DNA of 64,000 nucleotides. It comes from Agrostemma githago. Its lineage: Eukaryota; Streptophyta; Magnoliopsida; Caryophyllales; Caryophyllaceae. Of this stretch, positions 11,672 through 23,480 are shown one piece after another. The DNA lies in NCBI GenBank assembly GCA_958450325.1, contig OY288239.1, positions 56,439,049 to 56,503,048 on the forward strand, given 5' to 3'. A program made the translations under genes and the position numbers. Position 1 is the stretch's first letter; every line of letters starts with the position of its first letter. Under the pieces are notes generated by a model. The model had not been told where the DNA came from, did no database searches, and saw only the letters and a program-made list of their open reading frames with translations.

Positions 11672-12834
11672 CCTCGATTTGCGTATGGATTTGTGTGTTT
11701 TGTATATATTCTTAAGATTTTTAGTATTTGAATTAGCTGGATTAGTCTTATATTTTCGTTTGGCGAATTGTTTACCTAGATTGACAAGTAATCACTTTGC
11801 GTTCATTTATTTGCGATTTGATCTTAGTTTACGGTGCGTTAGAGTTGCATGGAAGTACGAAAACAGTTCTTTTCGGATGTTTTGAAATGCGTTAGTTTGA
11901 GTCGGAATCGGATCAGATAGTACGTCGATTAAAGTGTTTTGACTTGAGACGGGCGAGATGTAAAATATTTAACGTGTTCTGACCGAGTGTATTAGGAGAT
12001 GAGTGTAGTTGTTTTTGACATTCAGAACGAGGTCGGAGTTAAAATCCGAGCAACTTTTGAAAAAAAAGTTAGACCACTTTTTGCATACTCATAACATCGC
12101 CTTATTAGGCTACAGACGCAACTTGACGATAACCGTTAAAAGGCTACAACACGCCTAGGTGGGGTAGCTTATCCCCCTTAAAAAATTGAAAAGACGTCTA
12201 AGTCCGGTGGGTCCGACAGGTGAAATGTGATATCCGCGTGGACCTGTCACTCCTGCGTGGGCATTTTGGCTTTTGGAAAGGTGTTTAGCGACTTCATGAG
12301 GTCGTTCCTGACGTTCGGGGTTGTCGGATGTGAGAAAAAGGTTAAAGATTCTGGAGATGACCGTATTACAGAATAAGGAATCTATGTGGGCTAATATCAC
12401 TAAGCGCCCGACCGAACACGGCGTTACCGATCCTAATATTCGTTAGTTCATCTAAACGGGCCAAGACCGACAAGACCCATATTGAGAATGTGAGTGAGGA
12501 GGGGACGTGAGATTGGCTGGGCTCGTTTTTGGCTAGGGCGGTGGAAGCTTGTGTTAGGAGGGTCAATGGTGAGAGACCCAAGCAGGCACACCCGAATGGC
12601 AAGGCAAAGGAAAAGTTGGACCGGTATAGCCCAACCGTTTAGTACTATGTTGTATTAATTGATATTATGTGGCGTATTAGTACTAGTTTTTGTAGGGTTT
12701 TGCTTGACACGTTGTCATTTTTCGGGCTAGCCGGATTTCGGATGCTCGATGTAAAGGGTCTCGACAAAGGCTTGATTTAACAGATTTTTTTTTAATTAAT
12801 GAGAAGCACATTTTTTAATTTTGTTTTCCTTTTT

Positions 12835-13030
12835 TGTGGTGGCTCGCAACTCAAATCTTCATTTTGCCCGGAGCGCCCTTTCGGGTTTTCACTCCGTCCT
12901 CGGCTCACCTTTTTTTGCTTCCCTTTTTTTTCGTATTTTTTTATTTTATTTTTACGACGGCTCGCAACTCGTTTCTTCTTTTTGCCCGGGGCGCCCTTTC
13001 GGGTTTTCACCCCGTCCTCGGCTCGTCGTC
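12835..13030 (+). repeat. Two-copy tandem repeat, about 118 bp
   Basis: The phrase 'ggctcgcaactc ... tttgcccgg-gcgccctttcgggttttcac-ccgtcctcggctc' occurs at about 12841 and again at 12959, with T-rich sequence between. The copies differ at a few positions and in T-run length. Confidence 0.75.
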
Positions 13031-13137
13031 TGTGCTTCGTCATTGAAATCACTCGTTAAACGGAACGTGGGAAAAGGTTCCGATTTGCATGTGAATCAAG
13101 TAATCGATTTTGTTATTTTGTTGGTTGTACCCGGGGA

Positions 13138-13189
13138 TGGGTTGCCTACGTATCTGCATTTAGACGGAATAAAACCATGTTCGTAGTTC
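13138..13189. other. Conserved inverted-repeat block, Tat A copy
   Basis: The sequence reads gttgCCTACGTatc, then about 30 bases containing 'gaataaaacca', then CGTAGttc. A close relative occurs in Tat B at 37174-37220, again between the opposite-strand gene and gag-pol. The two halves can pair (CTACG with CGTAG). Confidence 0.5.
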
Positions 13190-14353
13190 TTTATAGATGT
13201 GAGTGATTTTGCTTTAGACTCGTTATGCCAATTATCGATGTGAGATGCTTAGGGTGTATTACATGAGTTTTCACCATATTTTAAGAACTCAGATGAGGTG
13301 ATCGGGTGTGACCTCTTGAAAGTGACAATTACCGAGATATCGTGTTCAGGTCAGGGCGACTGGTTTGGGTGGTTTTGGAATGTGGAGCTAGGTAGTAAGT
13401 GGTTTTGATGAATCACAATCTGGGGTTTGATTTTTGTGGAGTTAGGGCTATGGGCTAAGGTTTCGTAATGTTGTAGGAAAGGGGAAGCTGAGTAAAAATG
13501 ACTCAGACTTCAATCGGGTGGGATGTAAATTACGTGGGATCTAATTTCCATGTCTGGCCCTAACGGTTGGATTATCCTATTGAGCTTGAATCCTTAAAAT
13601 TCCGGACTGTCTCCTAACAAGTGTCTCGGGGAGGTCTTAAGGTTTGTAATGTAGGGAGGCTAATATTTGGTGCTAGTTGATCGGTCTGTTCATTTTTTCT
13701 TTTTTTTTTTTCGTTTTTTTTTTTGCTTTTTGTTCGGACTTTTATTGGGTGATTGAATCTTGAATCCAACCTATGAACTTGGCCTCGGTCATTTCTGCAT
13801 TGGTGGATATGACCATTTTGGTTGGCTTTGGTTTAGTTTTCCGTTGGCTCCTTTTGGCCATTTCAGACTTTTTTTTGTCGGACTAGCACCTATGGTAGGA
13901 ATTGGTCGGTCTTTGTTCGAGGGATGTTTATTGCGGGGAATGGGTTTGCCTTCCGTCTTTGGTCACAAGCTAAAAGACTATCTAGATTTGTCATAGGATT
14001 CGGGAATGCTCGTTCTAAGGGATAGTTTGTGGCTTTCTATACCAGACATGGAATAGGTAAAAGAAAAGAACACGGGATCTCAGTTCTTGTAATTCCTCGT
14101 TGTTTCGAGGTATGTTTGATTGTTATCGATAAATGGCATAGTACCGAGTTGTAAGCAAGGAAGTGCATTATTAAAGCAAATGATTGTCGAGGCGCATTAT
14201 ACAGGAGGAAAAGTTTATTTCATTTTATTGATAGTAATAAGCGGGCTATATGCCCGAGATATTGGTTTTGGGGAGGTGGAGGACAGATCCCCTCGCACCT
14301 CCTGACTCGATGTATAAAAAATAAGACATTTATTATACTGTTAGGTCTAGGCC

Positions 14354-15090
14354 CTAAGACGAACTAGACTCTGACTCGGACACAGATTTACTCGTTTCGG
14401 TGGGCGCCCGTGAGTCGTCGAGATCTTCCTCGATATTCAGAGCATTCTCCTTTATAGGGTCGCGGTGGGAACAACCGAAGGTGTCGTCAAAGACAACGTG
14501 AACGCTAAAGGGGTTTGTGGTATTGCTTGGTTTCTCGGATGGAGGGAGAGGAATCGTCCCGTTTTCGATCATGTCTTGTATGAGATGTTTGAGTCGATAG
14601 CAGGATTCGGTATCGTGCCCGTTACCTTGGTGATATAGGCAATAAGCATTAGGGGTCCAGCTTTTGCCTCTTCTGCCGACTGGTAGGTTCGGAGTGGAAC
14701 CCATGGGCAAGAGTAACCCTTGATCGACTAGGTTCTTAAGAGCTTCGGTGTAAGATAAATTGATTGAGTAAACTCCATCGGCGATCTTTCTACTTTGTTG
14801 GATGTGGTCTTATAAGGTCTTGGTGTTCTTTCCGTATCGACTTTGGTAAGCTTCGATCGGGCGGAGCGTTGGGATAATCTATCCTGGTTAGGCTCTTGGG
14901 TATGGTAATTGCCCGGATTGGCGTTTGTTTCACTTTCTGGGTCTCTACTCTCGAGGAAGTTGAGGCGGTTATCGATGTAACGAACGGAGAAAGTCAAACG
15001 GGTTACCGAAGCATGGATGTTGCGAACTAATTTGGTTAGGGTATTGACATCGTTGTGGATGCTTTCGATGGCGCTTGAATCTACTGACAT
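14354..15090 (-). pseudogene. Tat A gag, internally deleted and frameshifted
   Basis: The N-terminal part (15090 to 14728, starting MSVDSSAIESIHND) is a heptad-like segment comparable to the first 100 or so residues of Tat B gag. A second frame (14710 to 14354) has the Tat zinc-finger-like motif AYCLYHQGNGHDTESC (C-x2-H-x4-H-x4-C), then KHLIQDMIENGTIPLP, matching Tat B gag at about residues 344-380. The large central capsid-like gag domain present in Tat B (about residues 110-300) is missing, and a frameshift separates the halves near 14720. No protease follows. The product, if any, could not form a normal gag. This element probably depended on a relative for movement. Confidence 0.8.
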
Positions 15091-15560
15091 GTTGGGGAGT
15101 GATTCTAGTGGGAAAGGATCAAAAGGTCATAACTGATCCATCGGATGACTTAGAGACTCGAGGAATGCTCCTAATCGAGCGACACGCAAACGAGGCCCTT
15201 GACTTACGCGTGTGTGCGAGTACTGGCTTAGGGACTCAAGTGCTTTTAGACTCTTGGTGTATTCGGCGAAACGCCTGATGGATTTATGTCTCTATAACGA
15301 GACGATTTGACACAAACCTCGGAGGTGGGGTTTGAAGAGGACTTCTCAGAATGAGACGATCCAAAATGTAAGACCTCGACTAGAGGTGACCCTAGTAACT
15401 AACACAGACAGTTAATCACACGATTGTACGACGTAAAAATTTGATCGCAATCCCGGCTCAGGATCAAAGAACTTTGATATATGTTTTTTTTTAAAACGAT
15501 CAATCTTTGCAGAGGAAAGATTTTAAAAAGAACAATTTGTAAAAAAAAAAGGTGACGATG
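15091..15560 (-). other. Tat A leader, part left of the Athila insertion
   Basis: This is untranslated leader between the PBS and gag of Tat A, interrupted by Athila. It continues at 27931-29095. The base pairs next to Athila (gacgatg) are repeated on the other side. I see no gene here. Confidence 0.65.
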
Positions 15561-16891
15561 TGATGTGTTGTATTTATATAGCTTTTCTCCCTCGATTCCG
15601 TTGTCTTTTATGGTCGGAACGCGCTCTTTAGAGCCGTTTCTTCTAACATTTTGCTTTGAGTGAGTGTTTTTGTAGATTCTACACGATTTCAGGTCTTTAT
15701 GTGCATTTACACTCATATCTGGTTAGAAGAACGATCCCGAGACAAAACCCGTGCCTCAAGACGTTTAGGCGAAGAAGAAATGGGAGGTGACGATTCATTG
15801 GGCCATGAGAAGCGGCCCATAGCTTCTTTTATTAGTGCGTGCACGCCAGCCTGCATGTGACCGGCGGCCTGCCAGCCGGCCGGCATAACACAAGGCCATT
15901 TTTAGCTTCATTTTGATGTGGGCCTCGGCCCCTGCATGTGGCAGGCGGCCGGCCGGCCGGCATGCACATCCTCTTTATTTCCGCCTCATTTTGTATAACT
16001 AGGAGTGTTTATCATTTTTACTACTATCACTTCTTCATACTTAGAATTTTTTACTTCAGAAAACTCGTGACCTTTAGGATTCTAGCACTCGGTTTTCACT
16101 CGGATTCGATTTCGGTAATTTCATTTTATGCAATTTTCTGTTCTACGTTTCAATCTTCATCGTAAATCACTTAGTTTGTCGTAATTTTCTCTTTTTGTAA
16201 TTCGTTGTTCCGTTTAGTTCGCTAGATTTCCGTCCGTTTATCATTAGATTTATTTGCTTCACCTTTTTATCATGAATTCCATGTATGCGATTAGTTGTTC
16301 CGTAATCATCATGCGTAGCTAATTTTCTCGCTAGGGTCGAGGGGGATCGATGGATTATTATACGATTATGTCGCTTTGATACTAAATTCATAATTATGCT
16401 AGTACCACTTTCGCGTGTTTATTTGTCGATTAATTTGTTAAAGGCCACAACATTTTAATCTGTTTGGGAAATTCTAGTTCCTGTGCGAAAGCCGAATTAG
16501 GATTAGATCACGCGCGATTTGGTAGGGAGTCTAATAAGTTGCGAGAGCCCGTTAGATCCTTCCTAGGTTGACACGATTCGAGAGAACGTGTTATAGCCGA
16601 CTAGCATGTTATATGTTTATTATTATCGTCGCATAATTGTTGAGCATCTATCGTGAACCCGTGACCTTAGTCTTCATCTCTTTATTAGATTCGATTATTT
16701 ATTATCGCATTTTAGTAGTGTTTTTTATCCTTCCATCAATTCAACCGTTTAGAGCATCCTAGAATCGCCATAGCTATTTGACTAGTTTAACTGTTTCCCT
16801 GTGGATTCGATACCTTGCTTGCCGCTATCTTCTTGTTAGTAGCATTAGGTTTACCTTGATTGGGTGAGACGACTTTACCCACATCAAATTT
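15561..16891 (+). repeat. Athila 5' LTR
   Basis: This 1331-bp LTR is nearly identical to 26596-27930 and to the duplicate at 46490-47824. A possible TATA box (tgtataact, about 15992) follows a cluster of GCCGGCCGGC-type palindromic words (15855-15963). The end carries 'ccctgtggattcgatacc', a stretch typical of Athila LTRs. Open frames inside it (15399-15716 minus, 15660-15860, 15938-16165, 16167-16391 minus) are not genes. Confidence 0.9.
15855..15963. repeat. Palindromic GCCGGCCGGC word cluster in Athila U3
   Basis: Short self-complementary words (accggcggcct, agccggccggcat, ggccggccggccggcatgc) are separated by ordinary sequence. They differ slightly in the two other LTR copies (26893-27003 and 46786-46896), where some copies read cgaccggccggcc. 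Confidence 0.65.
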
Positions 16892-16909
16892 TGGCGCCGT
16901 TGCCGGGGA
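16892..16909 (+). other. Athila primer-binding site
   Basis: TGGCGCCGTTGCCGGGGA directly follows the LTR. It is complementary to the 3' end expected for plant tRNA-Asp and is the usual Athila PBS. Confidence 0.85.
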
Positions 16910-17014
16910 AACGGTTTTTCTTGTTTTTTTAGCTTGTTTCTTCTATGCTCTCTTTCGTCTCAAGGAATTTAAACTCCTTGAGATTGATCTCACTTTTCTA
17001 CTGTAGTTTTGCTT

Positions 17015-19486
17015 ATGCCCAGGTCTTTTCGGTCATCAGAGCTTACTTCGTTCGACCCTGAGCCCGAGAAAACTTTTCGTAGGCGACGACAGTTCTGGAG
17101 AGAGATTTCCGCAGCTCCCGATCTTGCGACTTTGGAAGCTATTCATACTGAATTTGTAGCTGAGAATCAGTCCTTTTAAGAGGAACATCAATCTCAGCCC
17201 GAGATCATTTTACCACCCCTTCCGAACATAAAAATGCCGAAGCTTTCTAGTCTTTCGGAACCCGAGCAAACTGCTCTTCCCAAGTTGGTTAAACGACCAA
17301 CTGCCACTCAAGGTACATTTGAGATTCGACCCGCCTTTATCACATTGGTGGAGAAGAATCAATTTGGTGGTGACCCTAAGGAGGATCCTCACAAGCATAT
17401 GAGGATTTTTACCGACTATTGCTCCACGATTCCACTTCCGGCCGGGGTAACTCAAGAAGAAGTCATGGAGATGCTCTTCATGTTCTCACTACGGGATTCC
17501 GCTAGGGAGTGGATAACCGATCTCGATAAAGTCACCGAAGGGATTACCTACTGGAATTCTCTTGCTCTTGCCTTCTACAAGCACTATTACCCTCCACAAA
17601 AGACGAACATGCTCCGTAGTCAAATCACCAATTTTCGTCAAACTCCGAACGAGAATATTCATGAAGCGTGGGAGCGGTTCAAGAAGCTTGTGAAGGAATG
17701 CCCGCACCATGGTTTTCAGGTTTGGTTTCTTTGTAACCAATTTTATAACGGGCTATATGATGATTGCAGGAGTACACTGGATTCAGCATGCAATGGGCGT
17801 TTCCAATGTAATGTGGATGATGATAAGGCTTGGCAAACGATAGAGGAGATGGCATCTCATCACTCCCGATGGGGTAATCCACGTGGTAATACTCGATCAA
17901 ATTCCGGTGAAAGTGGGTCCTCTAATGCCGTGGCCGTTCAATTAGCCGCTTTGGCTAAGAGGTTTGATGCATTTGAAGTGTCAAATTCTCAAGGGGGAGG
18001 GGGCATGCATCAAGTACATGCCATGCAAGAATATGCATGTGTTCGTTGTGGTGCCGCGGACCACCAAGCTCAAGACTGCCTAGGCTCCATAGAACAGGTG
18101 AATGCGTTTCATTCTATGCGCCCACGTTATCCATATATGAATCAACAGGGCTATGATGCATCTCTCTTGTCTTACAGGAGTACTAATGTTTTGAACCCGC
18201 CTATTACACCACCCTATGTGCCCCCGCACAAGCAGAATCTCCAGAATCAGCATCAACAGAATTTCCAGAACCAAGGAAATTTTCAGAACCAGCAGCAATT
18301 CCATAATCAAGGGAATTTTCAGAATCAACAAAATTTCGGAAATCAAAGGAATTTCCAAAATCAGGGTAATTTTCAGCAGTGACCTCACTTGGGTCAACAT
18401 CAACAACATTTTGGCAATACTAATCAGAACTTCGGGAATTCTCATCAGAATTTCGATACTAGTCACCAGAATTTTGGCCAATCCTCATCACAAGCTCAAG
18501 GTAATTCTTCTTCTTCTTCGAGTTCTAATGAAATGGCTGAGCTTCGTAATATGATGCAGATGATGGCCAAGACCCAGGACTCTATGATGGCTCAAATGCA
18601 AAAGAATGATCAAGCTAAGGATAATGCCATCAAGAATTTGGAGAACCAAGTGGGACACCTTGCCGCGTCACAAGCAACGCGTCAACAAGGTAAACTCCCT
18701 TCTCAAGGTGATCAACAACATGATACGGCTAATGCGATCACTCTTCGTAGTGGCACACACTATGAAAGTCCGTCGATGCCTAAGGATGATTCATCGGCCG
18801 AGAAGGAGGAGGTTTTAGTGGAAGATGTCAGTGAGGATGCAAATGTGGAAACTCCAAGTGATGAGCGAGTTCCACCACCCACTACTCCCGTTCCCACTCC
18901 GACTAGTCCAACAATTCAAGTACCATTTCCGGGTCGATTGAAGAATCGAAAGGAAACTACCCAGTTTGGCAAGTTCATGGAGGCTGTGAACAATTTGCAG
19001 GTTACAGTCCCATTTACCGAGCTCATTATGCAGGTCCCGTCTTACACCAAGTTTATGAAGGACATCTTGACTCGGAAGAGAAGCATTGGTGAGGTAGAAA
19101 CCGTCGCTCTTACTGCAGAGTGTAGTGCCTTTTTACAGAACAAGGCCCCACCAAAGCTAAAGGACCCCGGTAGTTTTTCGATTCATTGCACTATTGGCAC
19201 CTTATCGATTGATAAGGCTTTATGTGATTTAGGTGCTCGTGTAAGTGTCATGCCTTACTCTTTTTGTGAAAAACTTAATATGGGTCCTCTTAAGTGTACT
19301 AGTGTCACTTTGCAGATGGCGGACCGTTCCATAAAACGCCCTTTGGGAGTTTTAGAAGATGTGCCCGTTAGAGTTGGAAATTTTTTTATCCCGGTTGATT
19401 TTATCGTCCTTGACATGGCCGAGGACACCCAAATTCCCATAATTTTGGGAAGACCATTTTTTGCACACCGCCGGCGCGGTGATTGA
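17015..19486 (+). pseudogene. Athila gag-protease, broken by two stops
   Basis: The first good ATG is at 17015. The frame is interrupted by TAA at 17177-17179 and TGA at 18380-18382, and otherwise stays the same to 19486. Visible parts: a basic N-terminus (FRRRRQFW), the gag capsid-like domain (about 17300-17780, with EAWERFKKLVKECPHHG), a zinc knuckle CVRCGAADHQAQDC (C-x2-C-x4-H-x4-C, about 18039-18080), a long Gln/Asn/Phe-rich low-complexity stretch (about 18230-18500), and the aspartic protease with DLGARVSVMP (about 19226-19255) and ILGRPF near the end. At about 19460, in a run of T, the frame is lost and the protease tail continues one base over, in the pol frame. In life gag packages the RNA and the protease matures the polyprotein. 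This copy should be unable to make either in full. Confidence 0.88.
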
Positions 19487-22400
19487 TGTCAATAACGGTA
19501 AATTGACCTTGGAAGTGGGTGGAGACACCATTGTTTTCTGCTTAGATAGTACACTTAAGAATCCGATGATAACGGATTCTTGCTGCATGATTGATGTTGT
19601 GGATGTTTTAGTTCATGATTCTATGGAGGCGTCCCTTATACGGGATCCCTTAGAAGCTTTGATATGTTTGGAAGCGTGTGCAGGTGATGCTTCCGTTGAC
19701 TCTGCTGTTGTTGATGCCTTAGAAGCTGCTTTGGAAGGAAGGATGCTCACGGAGGAGCAAGGTGTCGATGTAACCAACATCGTTCACACCTCATTTGCTA
19801 TTGACATATCTGTTCCGGAGCGTAAGCCACTTCCGTCTCACCTAAAATATGCCTTTTTAGACGATACCGAGAGCTTCCCCGTGATTGTAAGTGCTGATTT
19901 AACTGAGCAACAACTTTCTGATTTGTTAGTTGTTTTAAAGAAAAATAGGAAAGCTTTGGGGTATAGTCTTGATGACTTGAAGGGAATCAGTCCCGATTTC
20001 TGTATGCATAGAATTAATCTTGAGGAAGGTCATCGTCCTTGTGTCCAGGGTCAACGTAAGTTGAACCCGAACATGCAAGAGGTTGTTAAAAAGGAAGTTA
20101 TGAAGTTGTTGGATGCGGGAATTATTTATGCGGTTCCCGATTCAAAATGGGTGAGTCCGGTACAGGTTGTACCGAAGAAGGGAGGGACTACTGTGGTCCC
20201 GAATGAGAAGAATGAGTTAATCCCTACACGAATTGTGACGGGATGGAGAATGTGTATAGATTATAGGAAGTTGAACACCGCTACACTTAAAGACCACTTC
20301 CCATTGCCCTTTATCGACCAAATGCTTGAGAGACTAGCTTCTCACAAGTATTTTTGCTATTTAGATGGATATTCGGGATTTTTCCAAATCCCGATACACC
20401 CCGCCGACCAAGAAAAGACCACGTTCACTTGTCCATATGGCACTTTCGCATATCGCAGGATGCCATTCGGGCTATGTAACGCACCCGCCACCTTTCAAAG
20501 GTGCATGATGAGCATCTTTTCCGACTACATCGAGTCCATTGTGGAAGTGTTTATGGACGACTTTAGTGTGTATGGTATGAGTTTTTCAGCTTGTTTAGCT
20601 AATTTGGATACCATTTTAAACCGATGTGTCGAGGTTAGTTTGGTCTTGAATTGGGAAAAATGCCATTTTATGGTCACTGAGGGTGTTGTTTTGGGTCATG
20701 TGGTCTCAGAAAAGGGCATTCAGGTGGATAAAGCAAAGGTGCAAGTGATTGAGCAATTGCCCTTGCCGGTTAATGTAAAGGGAGTGAGAAGTTTCCTTGG
20801 TCATGCGGGATTTTATCGCCGCTTTATCAAGGACTTTTCCAAAATTGCTAAGCCACTTACACAATTGCTCCTAAAGGATGCCCCTTTTGATTTTACTGAT
20901 GAGTGTGTGGAAGCTTTTAACAGGATTAAGCAGGCCCTCATTTCTGCTCCGATCATTCAGTCACCGGATTGGAATTTGCCATTCAAGATAATGTGTGACG
21001 CGAGTGATTATGCTGTGGGAGCGGTTTTGGGCCAAAGGAAGGACAAGGTCTTGCATGCTATATACTACGCTAGCAAAACACTTGATAATGCTCAGGTGAA
21101 TTATGCCACCACCGAGAAGGAGTTGCTAGCTATAGTGTATGCTTTGGAAAAGTTCAGAACCTACTTGGTTGGATCGGAAGTCATTGTTTTCACCGATCAT
21201 GCGGCGCTCAAGTACCTCCTTGCTAAGAAAGAAGCAAAGCCCCGATTACTTCGATGGATCCTCCTCCTCCAAGAGTTTGATTTATCGATCCGGGATAAGA
21301 AGGGAGCGGAAAATGCCGTTGCAGATCATCTATCGAGGCTTAGAGTTGAGGAGGAAGGAGTTGTCATCCCCATAGATGACTCTTTTCCCGATGATTCTCT
21401 CATGGCTTTAAGTACCGGTGCAAGTGAAGGACCTTGGTATGCGGATTATGCTAATTATTTAGTTGGCAAGGTATTACCTTCCGATCTTTCTTATCAACAA
21501 AAGAAAAAATTTCTACATGATGTCCGACAATTTTTCTGGGATGACCCTTATTTATTTAAGGAGTGTGCCGATGGTATTTTCCGTCGATGTGTCCCTCAAT
21601 GGGAAGTTCGAGGAGTTCTAGAGAGTTGTCATTCATCGCCATATGGTGGCCATCATGGACCGAGCCGAACCACGGCTAAGGTCCTCCAGTCGGGTTTTTA
21701 TTGGCCAACCTTATTCCGGGATGCCCAAGCTTTTATTATGTCCTGCGATGCATGTCAAAGGACCGGTAATATTTCTAGGAGGCATGAGATGCCTCAAAAT
21801 GGGATTCTCGAAGTAGAAATTTTTGATGTTTGGGGTGTAGACTATCAAGGCCCGTTCCCGTCATCCAAGGGCAACCGATATATTTTGGTTGCGGTTGATT
21901 ATGTCTCCAAGTGGGTGGAGGCGGTAGCATCTCCTACTAATGATGCTAGAACGGTAATATCTCTGTTTAAAAAGACTATTTTTCCCCGCTTTGGTGTTCC
22001 AAGAGCGATTATTAGTGATGGTGGAAGCCATTTTCATGAGAAGCGACTTGATGCTTTGCTTGCTAAGTACGGTGTCTCGCACCGTACCGGTCTTGCCTAC
22101 CACCCTCAAACGAGTGGGCAAGTTGAGGTGTCCAATAGGGAAATCAAGTCTATTCTCCAAAAGGTCGTGTCAAAAGCTAGGAAGGATTGGAGCTCTAAGC
22201 TAGATGATACACTATGGGCTTATCGTACCGCCTTTAAAACGCCTATTGGTACTTCACCTTACCGATTGGTCTATGGCAAGTCATGCCATTTACCGGTCGA
22301 GCTTGAGTATAAGGCTTGGTGGGCGATTAAGGAGCTTAACTTGGATCCACATTTGAGTGGGGAGAGGAGACTTATGCAGCTGAATGAGTTGGAGGAATTC

Positions 22401-22727
22401 CGACTTGGTGCCTATGATAGTGCTCGAGTTTATAAGGAGCGCACCAAGCGCTGGCATGACAAGCATATCCTTCACCGTGAGTTCAATGTGGGAGATAAGG
22501 TATTATTATTCAATTCTAGGCTCCGGTTGTTTCCCGGAAAGTTAAAATCTCGTTGGTCCGGACCTTTTTCTATCACCCACGTGGGTAAATATGGCTCGAT
22601 TGAAGTCGAGAGTGATGCGGGTGAACGATTCAAGGTGAATGGTCAACGATTGAAGTTATATCATGACGGTGCTCAAGTTGGAGCGATTGAAGTTATACGA
22701 CTTCATCCCGTTCCCTTATCCCACTAA
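19461..22727 (+). CDS. Athila pol: RT, RNase H, integrase
   Basis: One open frame of about 1088 residues has no start of its own. It begins in the protease tail ([11 protein letters not shown]) after the T-run frameshift. RT lies at about residues 170-420, with [11 protein letters not shown], the [14 protein letters not shown] block and the catalytic FMDD near residue 365. RNase H starts near 512 ([13 protein letters not shown]) and includes the TEKELLA and TDHAALK blocks. The integrase zinc region (about 722-770) shows the H/C pattern ending CDACQRTG. The core has the acidic residues in WGVDYQGPF (about 793), ISDGGSHF (about 852) and GQVEVSNRE (about 889), and [20 protein letters not shown] near the end. 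Length and order fit Athila. Because it depends on the broken gag frame, it is probably not expressed as an active polyprotein. Confidence 0.92.
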   Translation: MHTAGAVIDVNNGKLTLEVGGDTIVFCLDSTLKNPMITDSCCMIDVVDVLVHDSMEASLIRDPLEALICLEACAGDASVDSAVVDALEAALEGRMLTEEQGVDVTNIVHTSFAIDISVPERKPLPSHLKYAFLDDTESFPVIVSADLTEQQLSDLLVVLKKNRKALGYSLDDLKGISPDFCMHRINLEEGHRPCVQGQRKLNPNMQEVVKKEVMKLLDAGIIYAVPDSKWVSPVQVVPKKGGTTVVPNEKNELIPTRIVTGWRMCIDYRKLNTATLKDHFPLPFIDQMLERLASHKYFCYLDGYSGFFQIPIHPADQEKTTFTCPYGTFAYRRMPFGLCNAPATFQRCMMSIFSDYIESIVEVFMDDFSVYGMSFSACLANLDTILNRCVEVSLVLNWEKCHFMVTEGVVLGHVVSEKGIQVDKAKVQVIEQLPLPVNVKGVRSFLGHAGFYRRFIKDFSKIAKPLTQLLLKDAPFDFTDECVEAFNRIKQALISAPIIQSPDWNLPFKIMCDASDYAVGAVLGQRKDKVLHAIYYASKTLDNAQVNYATTEKELLAIVYALEKFRTYLVGSEVIVFTDHAALKYLLAKKEAKPRLLRWILLLQEFDLSIRDKKGAENAVADHLSRLRVEEEGVVIPIDDSFPDDSLMALSTGASEGPWYADYANYLVGKVLPSDLSYQQKKKFLHDVRQFFWDDPYLFKECADGIFRRCVPQWEVRGVLESCHSSPYGGHHGPSRTTAKVLQSGFYWPTLFRDAQAFIMSCDACQRTGNISRRHEMPQNGILEVEIFDVWGVDYQGPFPSSKGNRYILVAVDYVSKWVEAVASPTNDARTVISLFKKTIFPRFGVPRAIISDGGSHFHEKRLDALLAKYGVSHRTGLAYHPQTSGQVEVSNREIKSILQKVVSKARKDWSSKLDDTLWAYRTAFKTPIGTSPYRLVYGKSCHLPVELEYKAWWAIKELNLDPHLSGERRLMQLNELEEFRLGAYDSARVYKERTKRWHDKHILHREFNVGDKVLLFNSRLRLFPGKLKSRWSGPFSITHVGKYGSIEVESDAGERFKVNGQRLKLYHDGAQVGAIEVIRLHPVPLSH

Positions 22728-23480
22728 ACCTTATTCTCATCAAGTCGTGCGGGACTCTAAACCAGCGCTACCGGGAGGCAGCCCGAGTATGTAAATAATT
22801 TCCCTCATTCTCGTTTTATTTTTATTTTTATTTTTCCTTTAGTTGTTTTAGTGAGGACGAGAGGAAGGACTAATGTTTTTTTTGGAGACACGCAGAATCA
22901 TCGAAAATGATTTGAATTGAAGGTATAAAAAAAAAGGGAGAAAAAAATTCATCATACTTGTGATAAAACAGCAGGTCACCTCAGCCTAGGTCTAGGGGGC
23001 CTGTCGACTCTAGGGGCCGAGGTACGAGTTGGATTTGAACTCGAAAAGAAGGATTTGTGCACCTCAGCCTGTGCCCAGGCCGCCTATAGACTTCAGGGGC
23101 CGAGGCACAAAGGAAAAATTATGAAAATTGGAGCAAAAATCTCAAAAAGAGCGGTCCGGCCGGCTAGCCGGCCCCCGGTCCATACCGGCCGGCTGTGAGA
23201 GGAAAAATTTGATTTAATTAATCGAAAATAATGAGAAAGTGCGTCAGGCCGGCTAGCCGGCCGCCGGTCCAGACCGGCCGGGGCGTACAACAGACCCCCA
23301 AACCCAATTTTCGTGTCATTTGATTCATTCTTCAGCTCTCCCTCGCCTCTCTCTTCTCTCTCCTCTCCCCAAAACCCCAATTTCCCTTATTTCCCAGCAC
23401 TCATCTCCCCCTTTCTTCACCATCATTCCTCAAAATTTCCCCATTTTTCCCTCAAGTGTGCTACTTTCAGCTGATTTGCA
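22728..23480 (+). other. Athila spacer before the env-position ORF
   Basis: The spacer holds two copies of 'acctcagcct ... aggggccgagg' (about 22978-23026 and 23060-23106), each able to fold on itself. Two copies of 'ggccggctagccggcc' with 'ccggtcca-accggccgg' follow (23155-23192 and 23247-23282). After that comes a pyrimidine-rich leader (about 23330-23470) up to the ATG. A pyrimidine-rich leader just after such words suggests an internal transcription start for the next ORF, but no TATA box is visible. Confidence 0.6.

Larger units (their letters stand above)
11672..14353. other. Tat A internal region without a gene (pol lost)
   Basis: In Tat B the matching interval between the opposite-strand gene and gag holds integrase, RNase H and RT. 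Here I recognise none of these. The stretch holds a two-copy repeat (12835-13030), T-rich tracts (about 12900-12950 and 13695-13735), and a short inverted-repeat block shared with Tat B (13138-13189). Open frames at 12155-12602, 12792-13186 and 13760-13996 have low-complexity or unfamiliar translations and are probably chance. Confidence 0.6.

Noticed and set aside
12792..13186. Overlapping plus- and minus-strand frames of 70-121 codons
   Set aside because: They result from T-rich runs and the two-copy repeat. The Phe-rich and Lys-rich translations are composition artefacts.
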